64,000 nucleotides of DNA from Candidatus Rhodoferax randersensis (GTDB lineage: Bacteria; Pseudomonadota; Gammaproteobacteria; Burkholderiales; Burkholderiaceae_C). Below, piece by piece: positions 44,372 to 52,355 of the stretch (position 1 is its first letter; each line of letters opens with the position of its first letter). The notes below the pieces were generated by a model that worked only from the letters and a program-made list of their open reading frames with translations, was not told where the DNA came from and made no database searches. The position numbers and the translations under genes are program-made. The stretch is from the NCBI GenBank assembly GCA_016718155.1, contig JADKEH010000010.1:124001-188000 (forward strand), written 5' to 3'.

Positions 44372-46120
44372 ATGGCCAAACTTCGCGTCGTTCCTGCTGC
44401 CCCGCCAGTGATCAGCAACAGTGACTTGCGCTCGCAGGTGCATTTCTGCGCCCAGACCGGGCAGATCTGGCTGCACGAGCATCGGATGCTACTGATTCAT
44501 GCCCAGGCCCAGGCGCTGCTACGCAAGGAACTGATCGACACGTTGGGCATGGCGCGCGCCCAGGGGCTGCTCACCCGCATGGGCTATGAGTCGGGCGTGC
44601 GCGACGCTGAGTTGGCGCGCAGCCGGGCGCAGAGTCTGAGCGATGTAGATGCCTTCCTGACCGGCCCGCAATTGCACACGTTGGAGGGTATCGTCAAGGT
44701 CACCCAGATCCGGCTTGAACTGGACCGTGTGGCGGGTACCTTTTACGGCGAGTTCTTGTGGGAAAACTCGTGGGAGGGGCAATGGCACCGGCACTACTTC
44801 GGCATTCACCATGAGCCGGTGTGCTGGACGCAGATTGGCTACGCCTGCGGTTACACGTCGGCCTTCATGGGGCGAGCGGTGCTGTACAAGGAGGTCGAGT
44901 GTGCCGGCATGGGCAACGAGCATTGCCGCATCATTGGCAAGCCGGTTGAAGAGTGGGAGGACGCCAGCGCCTATGCTCATTTTTTCAACCGCGAATCCAT
45001 TGCCGAGCAGCTCATTGATCTGCAAACCCAGGTGGTGCAATTGCGTACCTCCATGGGCGACAAGGAGGGTTTGCCCGCGGACATGGTGGGCAATTCCCCG
45101 GCGTTTCGCGCCGCCTACGAGCTGTTGCGCCAGGCCGCAGGCAACCAGATCACGGTGTTGTTGCTGGGTGAGACCGGGGTTGGCAAAGAGGTTTTTGCCC
45201 GCACCCTGCATGAGCGCGGGGCCCGCAGCCAGGCGTCGTTTGTGGCGATCAACTGCGCCGCCATTCCGGCCGATCTGGTGGAGTCCGAGTTGTTTGGGGT
45301 CGAGAAGGGTGCCTACACCGGTGCGCTGGCCTCGCGCGCCGGGCGCTTTGAGCGCGCCAACGGTGGCACCCTGTTTCTCGACGAGGTGGGTGACCTGCCG
45401 CTGGCGGCGCAGGCCAAGCTGCTGCGCGTGTTGCAAGAAGGCGAAATCGAGCGCCTGGGCGGCCAGACCGTGCGCAAGGTCAATGTGCGGCTGGTCGCTG
45501 CCACCAACATCGATCTGCGCCTGTTGGTCAAGGAAGGCAAGTTCCGCTCCGACCTGTACTACCGGCTCAACGCCTACCAGATCAACATTCCGCCGCTGCG
45601 CGAGCGCAAGGAGGACATTTCGCCGCTGGCCAAGCGCTTTTTGGAAAAGTACGGCGCGATCCACGGCAAACGGCTCAAGGGCTTTACCGACAAAGCCAAG
45701 CGCGCGTTGCTGACCTATGCGTGGCCGGGCAACATTCGCGAGCTGCAAAATATGGTCGAACGCGGTGTCATTCTGGCGCCAGGCGGCACCCGCATCGAGG
45801 TGCACCACATGTTTTCGGGCTTTGATGAGCGCGAGTCCTCGGAATTTGGGCTGGACTCCCACGGCGATCTACGCTCCCCCGCGACGGACCGTAGCCAGGA
45901 ACTGTGCGATGCCGTCCTCAACGGCGTCATGACGCTTGATCAACTGGAAGCCAGGCTGCTGGAGACCGCCGTCGACAAGTCCCAGGGCAATCTGTCATCG
46001 GCAGCGCGCATGCTCGGCATCACACGGCCGCAACTGGCCTACCGACTACGCCGACTGAATGAAGAATCGTCGGCATCAAACGGCTCGGCGCACACGCACA
46101 CCAGCCACGATCCCGCATGA
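44372..46120 (+). CDS. XylR/DmpR/MopR-type sigma-54 activator, probable phenol sensor
   Basis: A 582-residue bacterial enhancer-binding protein. Residues 1-110 are an XylR_N domain, about 130-205 a V4R domain, about 240-470 a sigma-54 AAA+ domain with Walker A GETGVGKE, GAYTGA loop and GGTLFLDEV, and the C terminus a Fis-type HTH (LSSAARMLGITRPQLAYRL). Against MopR numbering (from memory, offset -4), the phenol-binding His102 and Trp130, the pocket residues Phe95, Phe128, Tyr161 and Tyr172, and the zinc ligands Cys151, Glu174, Cys177, Cys185 are all present. The ATG at 44372 is preceded by AAGGA. It most likely senses phenol or a close analogue and activates the convergent operon. Confidence 0.9.
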   Translation: MAKLRVVPAAPPVISNSDLRSQVHFCAQTGQIWLHEHRMLLIHAQAQALLRKELIDTLGMARAQGLLTRMGYESGVRDAELARSRAQSLSDVDAFLTGPQLHTLEGIVKVTQIRLELDRVAGTFYGEFLWENSWEGQWHRHYFGIHHEPVCWTQIGYACGYTSAFMGRAVLYKEVECAGMGNEHCRIIGKPVEEWEDASAYAHFFNRESIAEQLIDLQTQVVQLRTSMGDKEGLPADMVGNSPAFRAAYELLRQAAGNQITVLLLGETGVGKEVFARTLHERGARSQASFVAINCAAIPADLVESELFGVEKGAYTGALASRAGRFERANGGTLFLDEVGDLPLAAQAKLLRVLQEGEIERLGGQTVRKVNVRLVAATNIDLRLLVKEGKFRSDLYYRLNAYQINIPPLRERKEDISPLAKRFLEKYGAIHGKRLKGFTDKAKRALLTYAWPGNIRELQNMVERGVILAPGGTRIEVHHMFSGFDERESSEFGLDSHGDLRSPATDRSQELCDAVLNGVMTLDQLEARLLETAVDKSQGNLSSAARMLGITRPQLAYRLRRLNEESSASNGSAHTHTSHDPA

Positions 46121-46178
46121 GCACCGCCGAACCGCTCCCAAGCGCGAGTTACGCAATGCACCACGTGGAAGATGCTTG

Positions 46179-46658
46179 ATGAGCCCGGACCTGCCGTCGC
46201 GCGTGCGGCAACACCTGCAGCGCCTGCACGTCGCCACGCTGGCCACGGTCGGGCCGGACGGGCCATGGGCCGCAGCGGTGTTCTATGTGGATGAGGGGTG
46301 GGACCTGTATTTCCTCTCCTCGCCGACCAGCCGTCACGCCCTCAACCTGACACATAACGCCCAGATTGCCGTCACCATTCAGGCAGACCATGCAGACTGG
46401 CCCGGCATCCAAGGGGTGCAACTGGAAGGAACGGTAGAGCTACTGCAGGGCGACGCCGAAACTCGTGCCCGTCATTTGTACGGACAGAAGTTCCCGGTAG
46501 TAGGCAAGCTGGCCCAGGCGCCGGCGGCCATCGTCAAGGCATTGACCAAGGTTCGCTGGTACCGTGTGACCACACGACGGCTGTTCTTCATCGACAACAC
46601 GCACGGCTTCGGGCACCGCGAAGAGTTGGACTTGGGCGCCGGCTCGGCCGATCGCTAG
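46179..46658 (+). CDS. Pyridoxamine-5'-phosphate oxidase-fold flavin-binding protein
   Basis: A 159-residue protein of the PNPOx-like split-barrel fold, usually FMN- or heme-binding, without a known substrate. The family pattern is a helical start (LPSRVRQHLQRLHVATLATVGPDG), AAVFYVDEGWDLYFLSSPTSRHALNL and a GVQLEGTVELL strand, with WYRVTTRRLFFIDNT near the end. It lies 58 bases after the phenol activator, on the same strand, and converges with the phosphatase. It could be part of the regulator transcript or independent; nothing links it to phenol metabolism directly. Confidence 0.82.
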   Translation: MSPDLPSRVRQHLQRLHVATLATVGPDGPWAAAVFYVDEGWDLYFLSSPTSRHALNLTHNAQIAVTIQADHADWPGIQGVQLEGTVELLQGDAETRARHLYGQKFPVVGKLAQAPAAIVKALTKVRWYRVTTRRLFFIDNTHGFGHREELDLGAGSADR

Positions 46659-46712
46659 GCGACCGAAGGCGCAGGCTCACTTTGCCGCGCACCCAATCGG
46701 CGCCACCGCGCC

Positions 46713-47522
46713 TCAGTCAGCCACGGACGACCTCATCGAGGGTCCGACCGCCTGCAGGCAGGCACGCTGGGCACCATCGAGCACCAGGCAGGTCAAGACC
46801 CCACTGGCATAGGCGCCGGTGTCAATGCCGATACGGTTGAGGTGAAAATCGGGCTCGAAATGGATGCTGTGACCGTGGACAACCATGGCGCCATGGTCGG
46901 AGTGCGATTCCAGAAAGCGCTTTCGAATCCACATCTGATCGTGAGTGCTCTGATCGGCCAACACCACACCCGGTCGCACGCCAGCATGCACAAAGTGATA
47001 GTCAAACTCCCGATGACTGACGGCCAGATTTCTTAAAAATTTCAGGTGCTCGGGCGGCAGAGCCTGCTCGAAGCGCTGCCGCAAGTCCAGCAAGGCGGCA
47101 GCGTCGCGTGCCAGCGGGTCGGGCGGGACAACACCATAGTGCGCCAGTGCGTCCAGGCCGTCGTAGTCGAACCAATGCTGCCCCGCCTCCAGGTCGCCCG
47201 CGAGGAAGCGCAGTGCCAAGTCTTCATGGTTGCCCTTGAGGGCCACCACCGTCGCAGCGCCCGGCAGATCCGGCCGCCAGGTGCGGACCCGCTCCACCAC
47301 GGCGCGCGAATCCAGGCCCCGGCTGAGGTAATCCCCCAGAAACACCACCACGTGGCACGCATGTCCCGACTGGCGACCGTGTTGCTCGATGCCTGCCAGC
47401 AGGGCATCAAGCAAGTCGCAACGACCGTGAATGTCACCCACGGCATAGACGCCACGGTCTGCGGATACACGGTAATGCCTGCCACTCTGCGGTGCGCAGG
47501 CCCACCACCGCAGCGTGGCCAT
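46713..47522 (-). CDS. PPP-family metallophosphatase
   Basis: A 269-residue phosphatase of the PPP type (Ser/Thr phosphatase or Ap4A hydrolase-like). The motifs are GDIHGR, GDYLSRG (the usual GDxxDRG with Ser in place of the second Asp), GNHED and FVHAGVRPG. ATG at 47522 is five bases after the ubiX stop, so it is probably the last gene of the phenol operon; upstream in-frame codons run into ubiX and are not used. Whether it supports the pathway is unknown. A role as a substitute for the HAD-type carboxylase subunit is speculation. Confidence 0.82.
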   Translation of the reverse strand: MATLRWWACAPQSGRHYRVSADRGVYAVGDIHGRCDLLDALLAGIEQHGRQSGHACHVVVFLGDYLSRGLDSRAVVERVRTWRPDLPGAATVVALKGNHEDLALRFLAGDLEAGQHWFDYDGLDALAHYGVVPPDPLARDAAALLDLRQRFEQALPPEHLKFLRNLAVSHREFDYHFVHAGVRPGVVLADQSTHDQMWIRKRFLESHSDHGAMVVHGHSIHFEPDFHLNRIGIDTGAYASGVLTCLVLDGAQRACLQAVGPSMRSSVAD

Positions 47523-47526
47523 GGAA

Positions 47527-48126
47527 CTACTTGGCGCCAGCGCCGCCGCGATCCTGCCCGGTCCAGCGCGCGAACAAATCATGTTCAATGCCCACCTGGT
47601 CCAGCGCCTTGCCCAGCGTCTGGTGCACGATGTCCATCACCGTTTGCGGCTTGTGATAGAAGGCCGGCATCGGCGGCAGCAAAATGCCGCCGTAGTCCGC
47701 CACGCGGGTCATCAGTTCCAGATGCCCCTTGTGCAGTGGCGTCTCGCGCACCAGCAGCACCAGCGGGCGGCGCTCCTTGAGCGTGACGTCAGCGGCGCGA
47801 ATCACCAGGTTGTAAGTGAAGCTGTTGGCAATGGCTGAGAGGGTCTTGATGGTGCAGGGCGCCACGATCATGCCGCGCGTGCGAAACGAACCGCTGGCCA
47901 CCGCCGCGCCGACGTCCTTGTTGCTGTAGACCACACTGGCCAGCGCCTTGACATCCTCAATCGAGTAGTCGGTTTCGATGGCCAGATTCATGCCGGCCGC
48001 CTCGCTCAAAATCAGGTGCGTCTCCTGGCCCAATTCGCGCAGGATGCGCAGCATTTCCACGCCATAGATCACACCGGTGGCACCGGTGATGGCCAGCACC
48101 AGCGGCAAATTTTTTGGTTCAATCAT
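47527..48126 (-). CDS. ubiX: UbiX-type flavin prenyltransferase
   Basis: A 199-residue UbiX. UbiX adds a dimethylallyl group to FMN, making the prenylated FMN cofactor for UbiD-family (de)carboxylases. The N-terminal LAITGATGVIYG motif, the APCTIKTLSAIANSFTYNLVIRAADV block and the RPLVLLVRETPLHKGHLELM segment are all typical. It lies 10 bases after the CBS gene and just before the phosphatase. Its presence in the operon supports a prFMN-dependent carboxylase at 50531-52042. Confidence 0.95.
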   Translation of the reverse strand: MIEPKNLPLVLAITGATGVIYGVEMLRILRELGQETHLILSEAAGMNLAIETDYSIEDVKALASVVYSNKDVGAAVASGSFRTRGMIVAPCTIKTLSAIANSFTYNLVIRAADVTLKERRPLVLLVRETPLHKGHLELMTRVADYGGILLPPMPAFYHKPQTVMDIVHQTLGKALDQVGIEHDLFARWTGQDRGGAGAK

Positions 48127-48136
48127 GGGCGTATTG

Positions 48137-48577
48137 TCAATGGGTTTTGGCCAGTTCGACGCTGTCCCATCTGCTCAGGCAGTGGGCGGCCAGTTGGAAG
48201 ATTTCATTGGCGGTGATGATGCCCACCACTTGCGCGCCGTGCATCACCGGAAACTGGGCCACTTTGAGCTCACGGCCCCGGCGCAGGCACTCCTGCATGC
48301 TGTCGTCATCGCTCACCGTGGCGGGGTTGCGCACCATCACGTCGCGCACGCGCAAGCGGTTGACGAAGAAGTTGAACTCGTCAGGGTCCTGCTTGCGCAG
48401 CACGAAGTGGCCCATGCGCAGCATGTTGGCGCGTGTGACCAGACCGCGCAAGCGCCCCTGGTCGACCACCGGCAGGGCATGCAGGTTGTGCTCGGACAGC
48501 AGCCGCTTGGCGTCCGACACCAGCGTGTCGCTGGGTATCGTCATCGGGTTGGCCTGCATCCAGTTGCGCACCATCAT
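48137..48577 (-). CDS. Tandem CBS-domain protein, phenylphosphate synthase subunit 3-like
   Basis: A 146-residue protein made of two CBS motifs: VRNWMQANPMTIPSDTLVSDAKRLLSEHNLHALPVVD and VRDVMVRNPATVSDDDSMQEC with FPVMHGAQVVGIITANEIF. In Thauera the third phenylphosphate synthase protein has two CBS domains and stimulates the enzyme. Identical context here (with subunits 1 and 2 upstream) makes this the likely counterpart, though CBS proteins are common and length differs somewhat. It may bind AMP or ATP. A hairpin repeat lies in the gap to the ligase gene. Confidence 0.8.
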   Translation of the reverse strand: MMVRNWMQANPMTIPSDTLVSDAKRLLSEHNLHALPVVDQGRLRGLVTRANMLRMGHFVLRKQDPDEFNFFVNRLRVRDVMVRNPATVSDDDSMQECLRRGRELKVAQFPVMHGAQVVGIITANEIFQLAAHCLSRWDSVELAKTH

Positions 48578-48626
48578 GGCGAGGGCTCCTTGTCGGGTTC
48601 TTTACCTGCGGGGCGGGAGGTGTCGT

Positions 48627-48700
48627 CGTCGCGAGCGCAGCGCGGCGATCCAGCGCTGTGCATGGGCCGGCATGGATCGCCGCGCTGCGCTCGCGATGAC
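48627..48700. repeat. Palindromic dispersed repeat (REP-like)
   Basis: A long inverted repeat of 24-26 bases per arm (GTCGCGAGCGCAGCGCGGCGATCCA-type arm and its complement) with a 20-base centre, ending in the GATGAC core seen in similar elements at 52096-52315 and 56108-56175. A partial further copy continues to about 48755. It lies between the ligase and CBS genes and should form a strong mRNA hairpin. Confidence 0.8.
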
Positions 48701-48770
48701 GGGTCTAAGGCGGCTCGCCGTGTCGGGTTGCGAGGCGCTCGCGATGACGGGTCGAGGGCGGCACGCATCA

Positions 48771-50418
48771 TCATGCGGCCTGGGGTGCATCGACCAGTCG
48801 AGATCGCAGCGCCTTTTTGTCAACTTTTCCGGAGTCGCCCACGGTGGGCATCTGGTCGGTGAACTCCAGCCGCTCGGGCCACTTGAACTTGGCCATGCGC
48901 TTGGTTGCCAGGAACTCTTTGAGTCCGTCCAGGGTGAGCGTGCAGCCATTGCGCAGCACCACAAAGGCGCAGGCGCGCTCGCCGTATTCGGCGTCGGCAT
49001 AGGCCACCACCGCCACTGCGGCCACGCTCGGGTGCTCGTTCATCATGCCTTCGACCTCGGCCGGGTAGATGTTCTGGCCGCCGCGAATGATCACGTCCTT
49101 TTGGCGGCCCAAAATCCACAGGCAGCCCTGGTCAAACTTCACCACGTCCTCGGTGGTGCACCAGCCATCAGCGTCAAAAACTTCCGCCGTCATGGCCGGG
49201 TCGCGGTAGTAGCCAGCTGGCGAATGCGGGCCGCGAAACCACAGTACACCGGGCTCGTTGGGCGGCACCTCGTTACCCTCGGGCCCGATCAGGCGCACCT
49301 GGTTGCCGGGCAGCATTTGGCCCACCGTCAGGCGGCGCAGTTCGCCGGGGTCGCTGACACGGCAGCCGCTGACCGAACCCTTGTCCTGGGTACCCAGATC
49401 CGAGGTGATGACCGCTCCAAACCGTGCCTCGGCTTCCTGCGCCAATTGCGGCGACAGGTAGCCGCCAGCCGAGCGGATGAAGCGCAAGGACGACAAGTCG
49501 TACTGCTCGACGTTTTGCTCCAGCATGCGCACCAAATGTGTGGGGACCACGCCAATGGCTGTGACCTTCTCGCGCTCCATCATCTGCAGGGCCAGCTCGG
49601 GCTTGAAGTCTTCCAGCATCACGGTCTTGGCACCGCACAGGGGCGCAGCGAAGTAGGTCAGTGTGCCGGCAGCGCCGCCGGCGTGCGGTGCAATCGCCAT
49701 GGTCACGTCGTCCCGGGTGAGCTCCCACAGGTCGATTCGGCCCTTGGACGTGCACACACGTGGTGCCAGCGGCCACTCCACCAGCTTGGGCAAACCGGTG
49801 GTGCCCGAGGTGGTGGTGAGCAGCGCGACATCAAAGAACGGATCAAAGCGCCGCGCATCCAGTGCGGCGCTGTCGATGCGCGTGAGGTGCTGCTGCGCCA
49901 CCTGCGTCAGCGACTCAGTGCCTGCGGGCGCACCGTCCGGTACCGTGTCATCGAACAGGTAGATCTTGCGCAGCGAGGGAAAGCGCGTCATCAGCTCCTG
50001 GTACATGGCCAGGTAGTCGAAGCCGCGAAACACCGCCGGAATGACCGCCACCTCAGCCTGCGTTTTCTCCAGAATGTCTTCCAGCTCGTTCTGGCGCAGC
50101 GTGGCAAAGGCGGTCATGGAGATCAGCCCGGCGCGCTCAGCCGCTGCACGCGCCAGAAAGCCGTACACGCTGTTGGGTGCCTGAATGACGATGCGCGCGC
50201 TCTTGCGGGATGCCGGCCTGCACCCAGGCGGTGGCAATCGCATCCACCAGATCGCACGCCTGGCACCAGGTGACGCGGTGGCGCGAGTCCACCAGCGCTT
50301 CGCGGTCCGGCAGCTCACGGGCATTGCGGGCATAGGAGTCGTAAAAGGTCTCGTGGGTCCAGTAGCCAGCGCGGACAAACTCGTCCACCATGGCCTGGGT
50401 ATAGCGCAGCACTTTCAT
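48771..50418 (-). pseudogene. Acyl-CoA/AMP ligase broken by a frameshift
   Basis: An AMP-forming acyl-CoA ligase (ANL superfamily) of about 549 residues in two frames. The first 93 codons from ATG 50418 run on to a stop in frame; the rest of the enzyme, from ARIVIQAPNSVYGFL to the end, is in another frame. The junction lies in a GC-dinucleotide run at 50193-50200; adding one CG unit restores the expected Gln-Glu-Arg-Ala-Arg-Ile-Val-Ile join. Motifs are intact: TSGTTGLPK phosphate loop, GRQKDVIIRGGQNIYPAEVE hinge and the FKWPERLEF near the end. It probably makes 4-hydroxybenzoyl-CoA (or benzoate-CoA-like) in the phenol pathway. Either the gene is dead, or the shift is programmed, or it is a sequencing error. 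Confidence 0.85.
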
Positions 50419-50472
50419 GGTCTTTCTGTTCTTTCAGGAATTGATGAAACCAGGCCTGCGCGCCGCGTGCGC

Positions 50473-50520
50473 GCCTCCTCGCAATGACGGGGAGCTGAGG
50501 TGCCATCGCAATGACGCAGG
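50473..50520. repeat. Partial dispersed repeats between ligase and ubiD
   Basis: Two short copies of the CTCGCAATGACGG and ATCGCAATGACG core, 28 bases apart, match the right ends of the REP-like elements at 52096-52315. The left arms are degenerate. They lie in the 112-base gap between the ubiD stop and the ligase start. Confidence 0.6.
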
Positions 50521-50530
50521 ATGAAACGAC

Positions 50531-52042
50531 TCACTTACTGCCCTTGCCCTTGACCTCGGGGCGGGTCAGGCGGTTGATCATGCCGGCCACTGGGCTGGCA
50601 CCGGTGAAGCCATACTCGTTCCAGCGGTCGGACACCTTTTGCAGCACGGTGCGGTCCATGAAAATCTCGTTGGGCTTGTCGGCCCACTCGTAGGGCGTGC
50701 AGGCGTCCAGGATGATGCGGCTGGTGATGTCGCGGGCATCGATCGGCAGGCCAGGGTCCAGCGGTGTTGAGCGGCCCCGGTCGATGATCTGGGCCGAACG
50801 CTTGGGGTCAAAACGGGTGGACAGGGCCCACCAGATGCGATCCCAGTCGTCGGCCTCAATGTCGTGGTCCACCACGATCACCCCTTTGAGCCCGTAGTGG
50901 CCGGTGGTGCTGGCGATCACCGCGTTGCCCACGTGATTGGAGTGGCCGGGGTACATCTGCTTGACCGACACCACCGCCCAGAAACGCCCGCAAGCCTCCG
51001 GCGGAATGTAGACGCTCTGGATGCCCGGCACCTTCATGGTTTCCAGGTCGTACCACAGCGTGGCGGTGCGGTTGAGCGACTGGATCATGTGGATGTCGTT
51101 GATCGGCTTGCCCACCGTGGTGGACCACATGATGGGCTTGTTGCGGTGCAGGATGCGCGCGATGCGCAGCACCGGTTTGGGGTAGTCCTTGCCCTTGTTG
51201 CCCGAGTAGTAGCCGGTGTACTCGCCAAACGGGCCTTCTTCCATCAGCTCGTTGGGGTCGATCCAGCCCTCGGCAATGATCTCGGCATTGGCCGGCAGCG
51301 TCAGGCCTGTGAGGTCTGACTTGAACACCGGCACCGGACGGCCGCGCAGCGAGCCTGCCACGTCGTATTCGTCCACCTGGGCGCTGACCAGGGTGGAGGC
51401 AGCCAAGAACAGCACCGGGTCGCAACCCACCACCGCAGCGGCGGGCATCAGCTCGCCGCGCTCGGCGTATTTCTTCATGTGCATGTCGCCATGCTTGCCC
51501 TTGATGATCTGCGAGCCCAGCAGGTCCTTGCCCAGCACCTGCGAGCGGTAGGTGCCCAGGTTGGTCCAGCCGGTGTCGGGGTCCTGCGTGACCAGGTAGC
51601 CTGAGGTGACGAAGAAGCGCCCGCCGTCATCCGGGTAAAACCAGGGGGAAGGAAACTTTTCGATGTCGACATCGTCGCCGGTGATGACGTTTTCCATCAC
51701 CGGCGGGTTGTCGACAAAGGTGGGCTTGACCATCTGCTTGGTGGTCAGCTCCATCCATTTCTTGGACAGCTGGCTCATCGACAAGGACGGGTCCTGCTCC
51801 AGCGCAATGGCCAGCCGCTGCGAGGTGGTGAAGGCGCTGGTGAACACCGGAATGTCGTAGCCCTTGACGTTCTCGTACAAGAGGCCGGGGCCCTTCTGCT
51901 CTTCATTGACCTTGGAGACGTGGCACAGCTCAAACTTCCAGTCCACCTCGGTCTTGACCCGGTGTAATTGCCCATTGGCTTCCAGCGCGGCAATGTAGCT
52001 GCGCAGATCGTCAATAAGGCCTACTTCCGTACGTGCATTCAT
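50531..52042 (-). CDS. UbiD-family prFMN carboxylase, phenylphosphate carboxylase subunit-like
   Basis: A 503-residue UbiD/Fdc-family enzyme. It has the prFMN/metal-binding NLGTYR motif (Asn161, Arg166) and the catalytic glutamates Glu269 and Glu274 in EGPFGEYTGYY, matching the Arg-Glu-Glu set known for AnFdc1. ATG at 52042 has GGAG at the right distance; upstream frame sequence runs through repeats and is ignored. In Thauera/Aromatoleum the phenylphosphate carboxylase has two UbiD-like proteins (alpha, beta) plus a small and a phosphatase subunit; here there is one. With the upstream synthase genes the likely reaction is phenylphosphate plus CO2 to 4-hydroxybenzoate; a plain (de)carboxylase for another phenolic acid is possible. 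Confidence 0.88.
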   Translation of the reverse strand: MNARTEVGLIDDLRSYIAALEANGQLHRVKTEVDWKFELCHVSKVNEEQKGPGLLYENVKGYDIPVFTSAFTTSQRLAIALEQDPSLSMSQLSKKWMELTTKQMVKPTFVDNPPVMENVITGDDVDIEKFPSPWFYPDDGGRFFVTSGYLVTQDPDTGWTNLGTYRSQVLGKDLLGSQIIKGKHGDMHMKKYAERGELMPAAAVVGCDPVLFLAASTLVSAQVDEYDVAGSLRGRPVPVFKSDLTGLTLPANAEIIAEGWIDPNELMEEGPFGEYTGYYSGNKGKDYPKPVLRIARILHRNKPIMWSTTVGKPINDIHMIQSLNRTATLWYDLETMKVPGIQSVYIPPEACGRFWAVVSVKQMYPGHSNHVGNAVIASTTGHYGLKGVIVVDHDIEADDWDRIWWALSTRFDPKRSAQIIDRGRSTPLDPGLPIDARDITSRIILDACTPYEWADKPNEIFMDRTVLQKVSDRWNEYGFTGASPVAGMINRLTRPEVKGKGSK

Positions 52043-52095
52043 GGTTTCTCCTGTTGATAAAGGGGTTGGATCGAGGGGGCAAGGCAACAGACGCC

Positions 52096-52174
52096 CGTCA
52101 TTGCGAACGAAGTGAAGCAATCCATGACTACTGAATACATGGATTGCCACGGCCTGACGACCTCGCAATGACGG
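52096..52174. repeat. Dispersed REP-like palindromic repeat, copy 1
   Basis: Arms starting CGTCATTGCGA and ending CTCGCAATGACGG enclose a variable centre (79 bases). It lies in the gap between ppsB and ubiD, which is 313 bases long and holds two such elements and otherwise nothing. Confidence 0.85.
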
Positions 52175-52235
52175 GGCAAGGGGATTGCCGCGTTGTGCTC
52201 GCGGCTGAGGGCTAGACGCAATGACGAAGCGAAAT

Positions 52236-52315
52236 TCGTCATCGCGAGGCCGAAGGCCGTGGCGATCCATGCCTGCGCGCCACGATGGATTGCCGCGCTG
52301 CGCTCGCAATGACGG
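52236..52315. repeat. Dispersed REP-like palindromic repeat, copy 2
   Basis: Begins CGTCATCGCGAGGCCG and ends CGCTCGCAATGACGG. The right arm resembles the right arm at 48673-48700. The stretch 52211-52230 contains a further fragment (GCAATGACGAAGCG), so the gap is a small cluster of at least three copies or fragments. Confidence 0.85.
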
Positions 52316-52355
52316 GGCTCTTTCGTGATGTGGGGTGGGCAAGGGGCCATTTGGG

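Noticed and set aside
44519..45862. 447-codon minus-strand frame opposite the sigma-54 activator
   Set aside because: The activator on the other strand has all its domain motifs; this frame has none.
48114..50273. 719-codon plus-strand frame opposite the ligase and CBS genes
   Set aside because: Antisense to recognised genes, crosses the REP-like repeats and has no recognisable domain.
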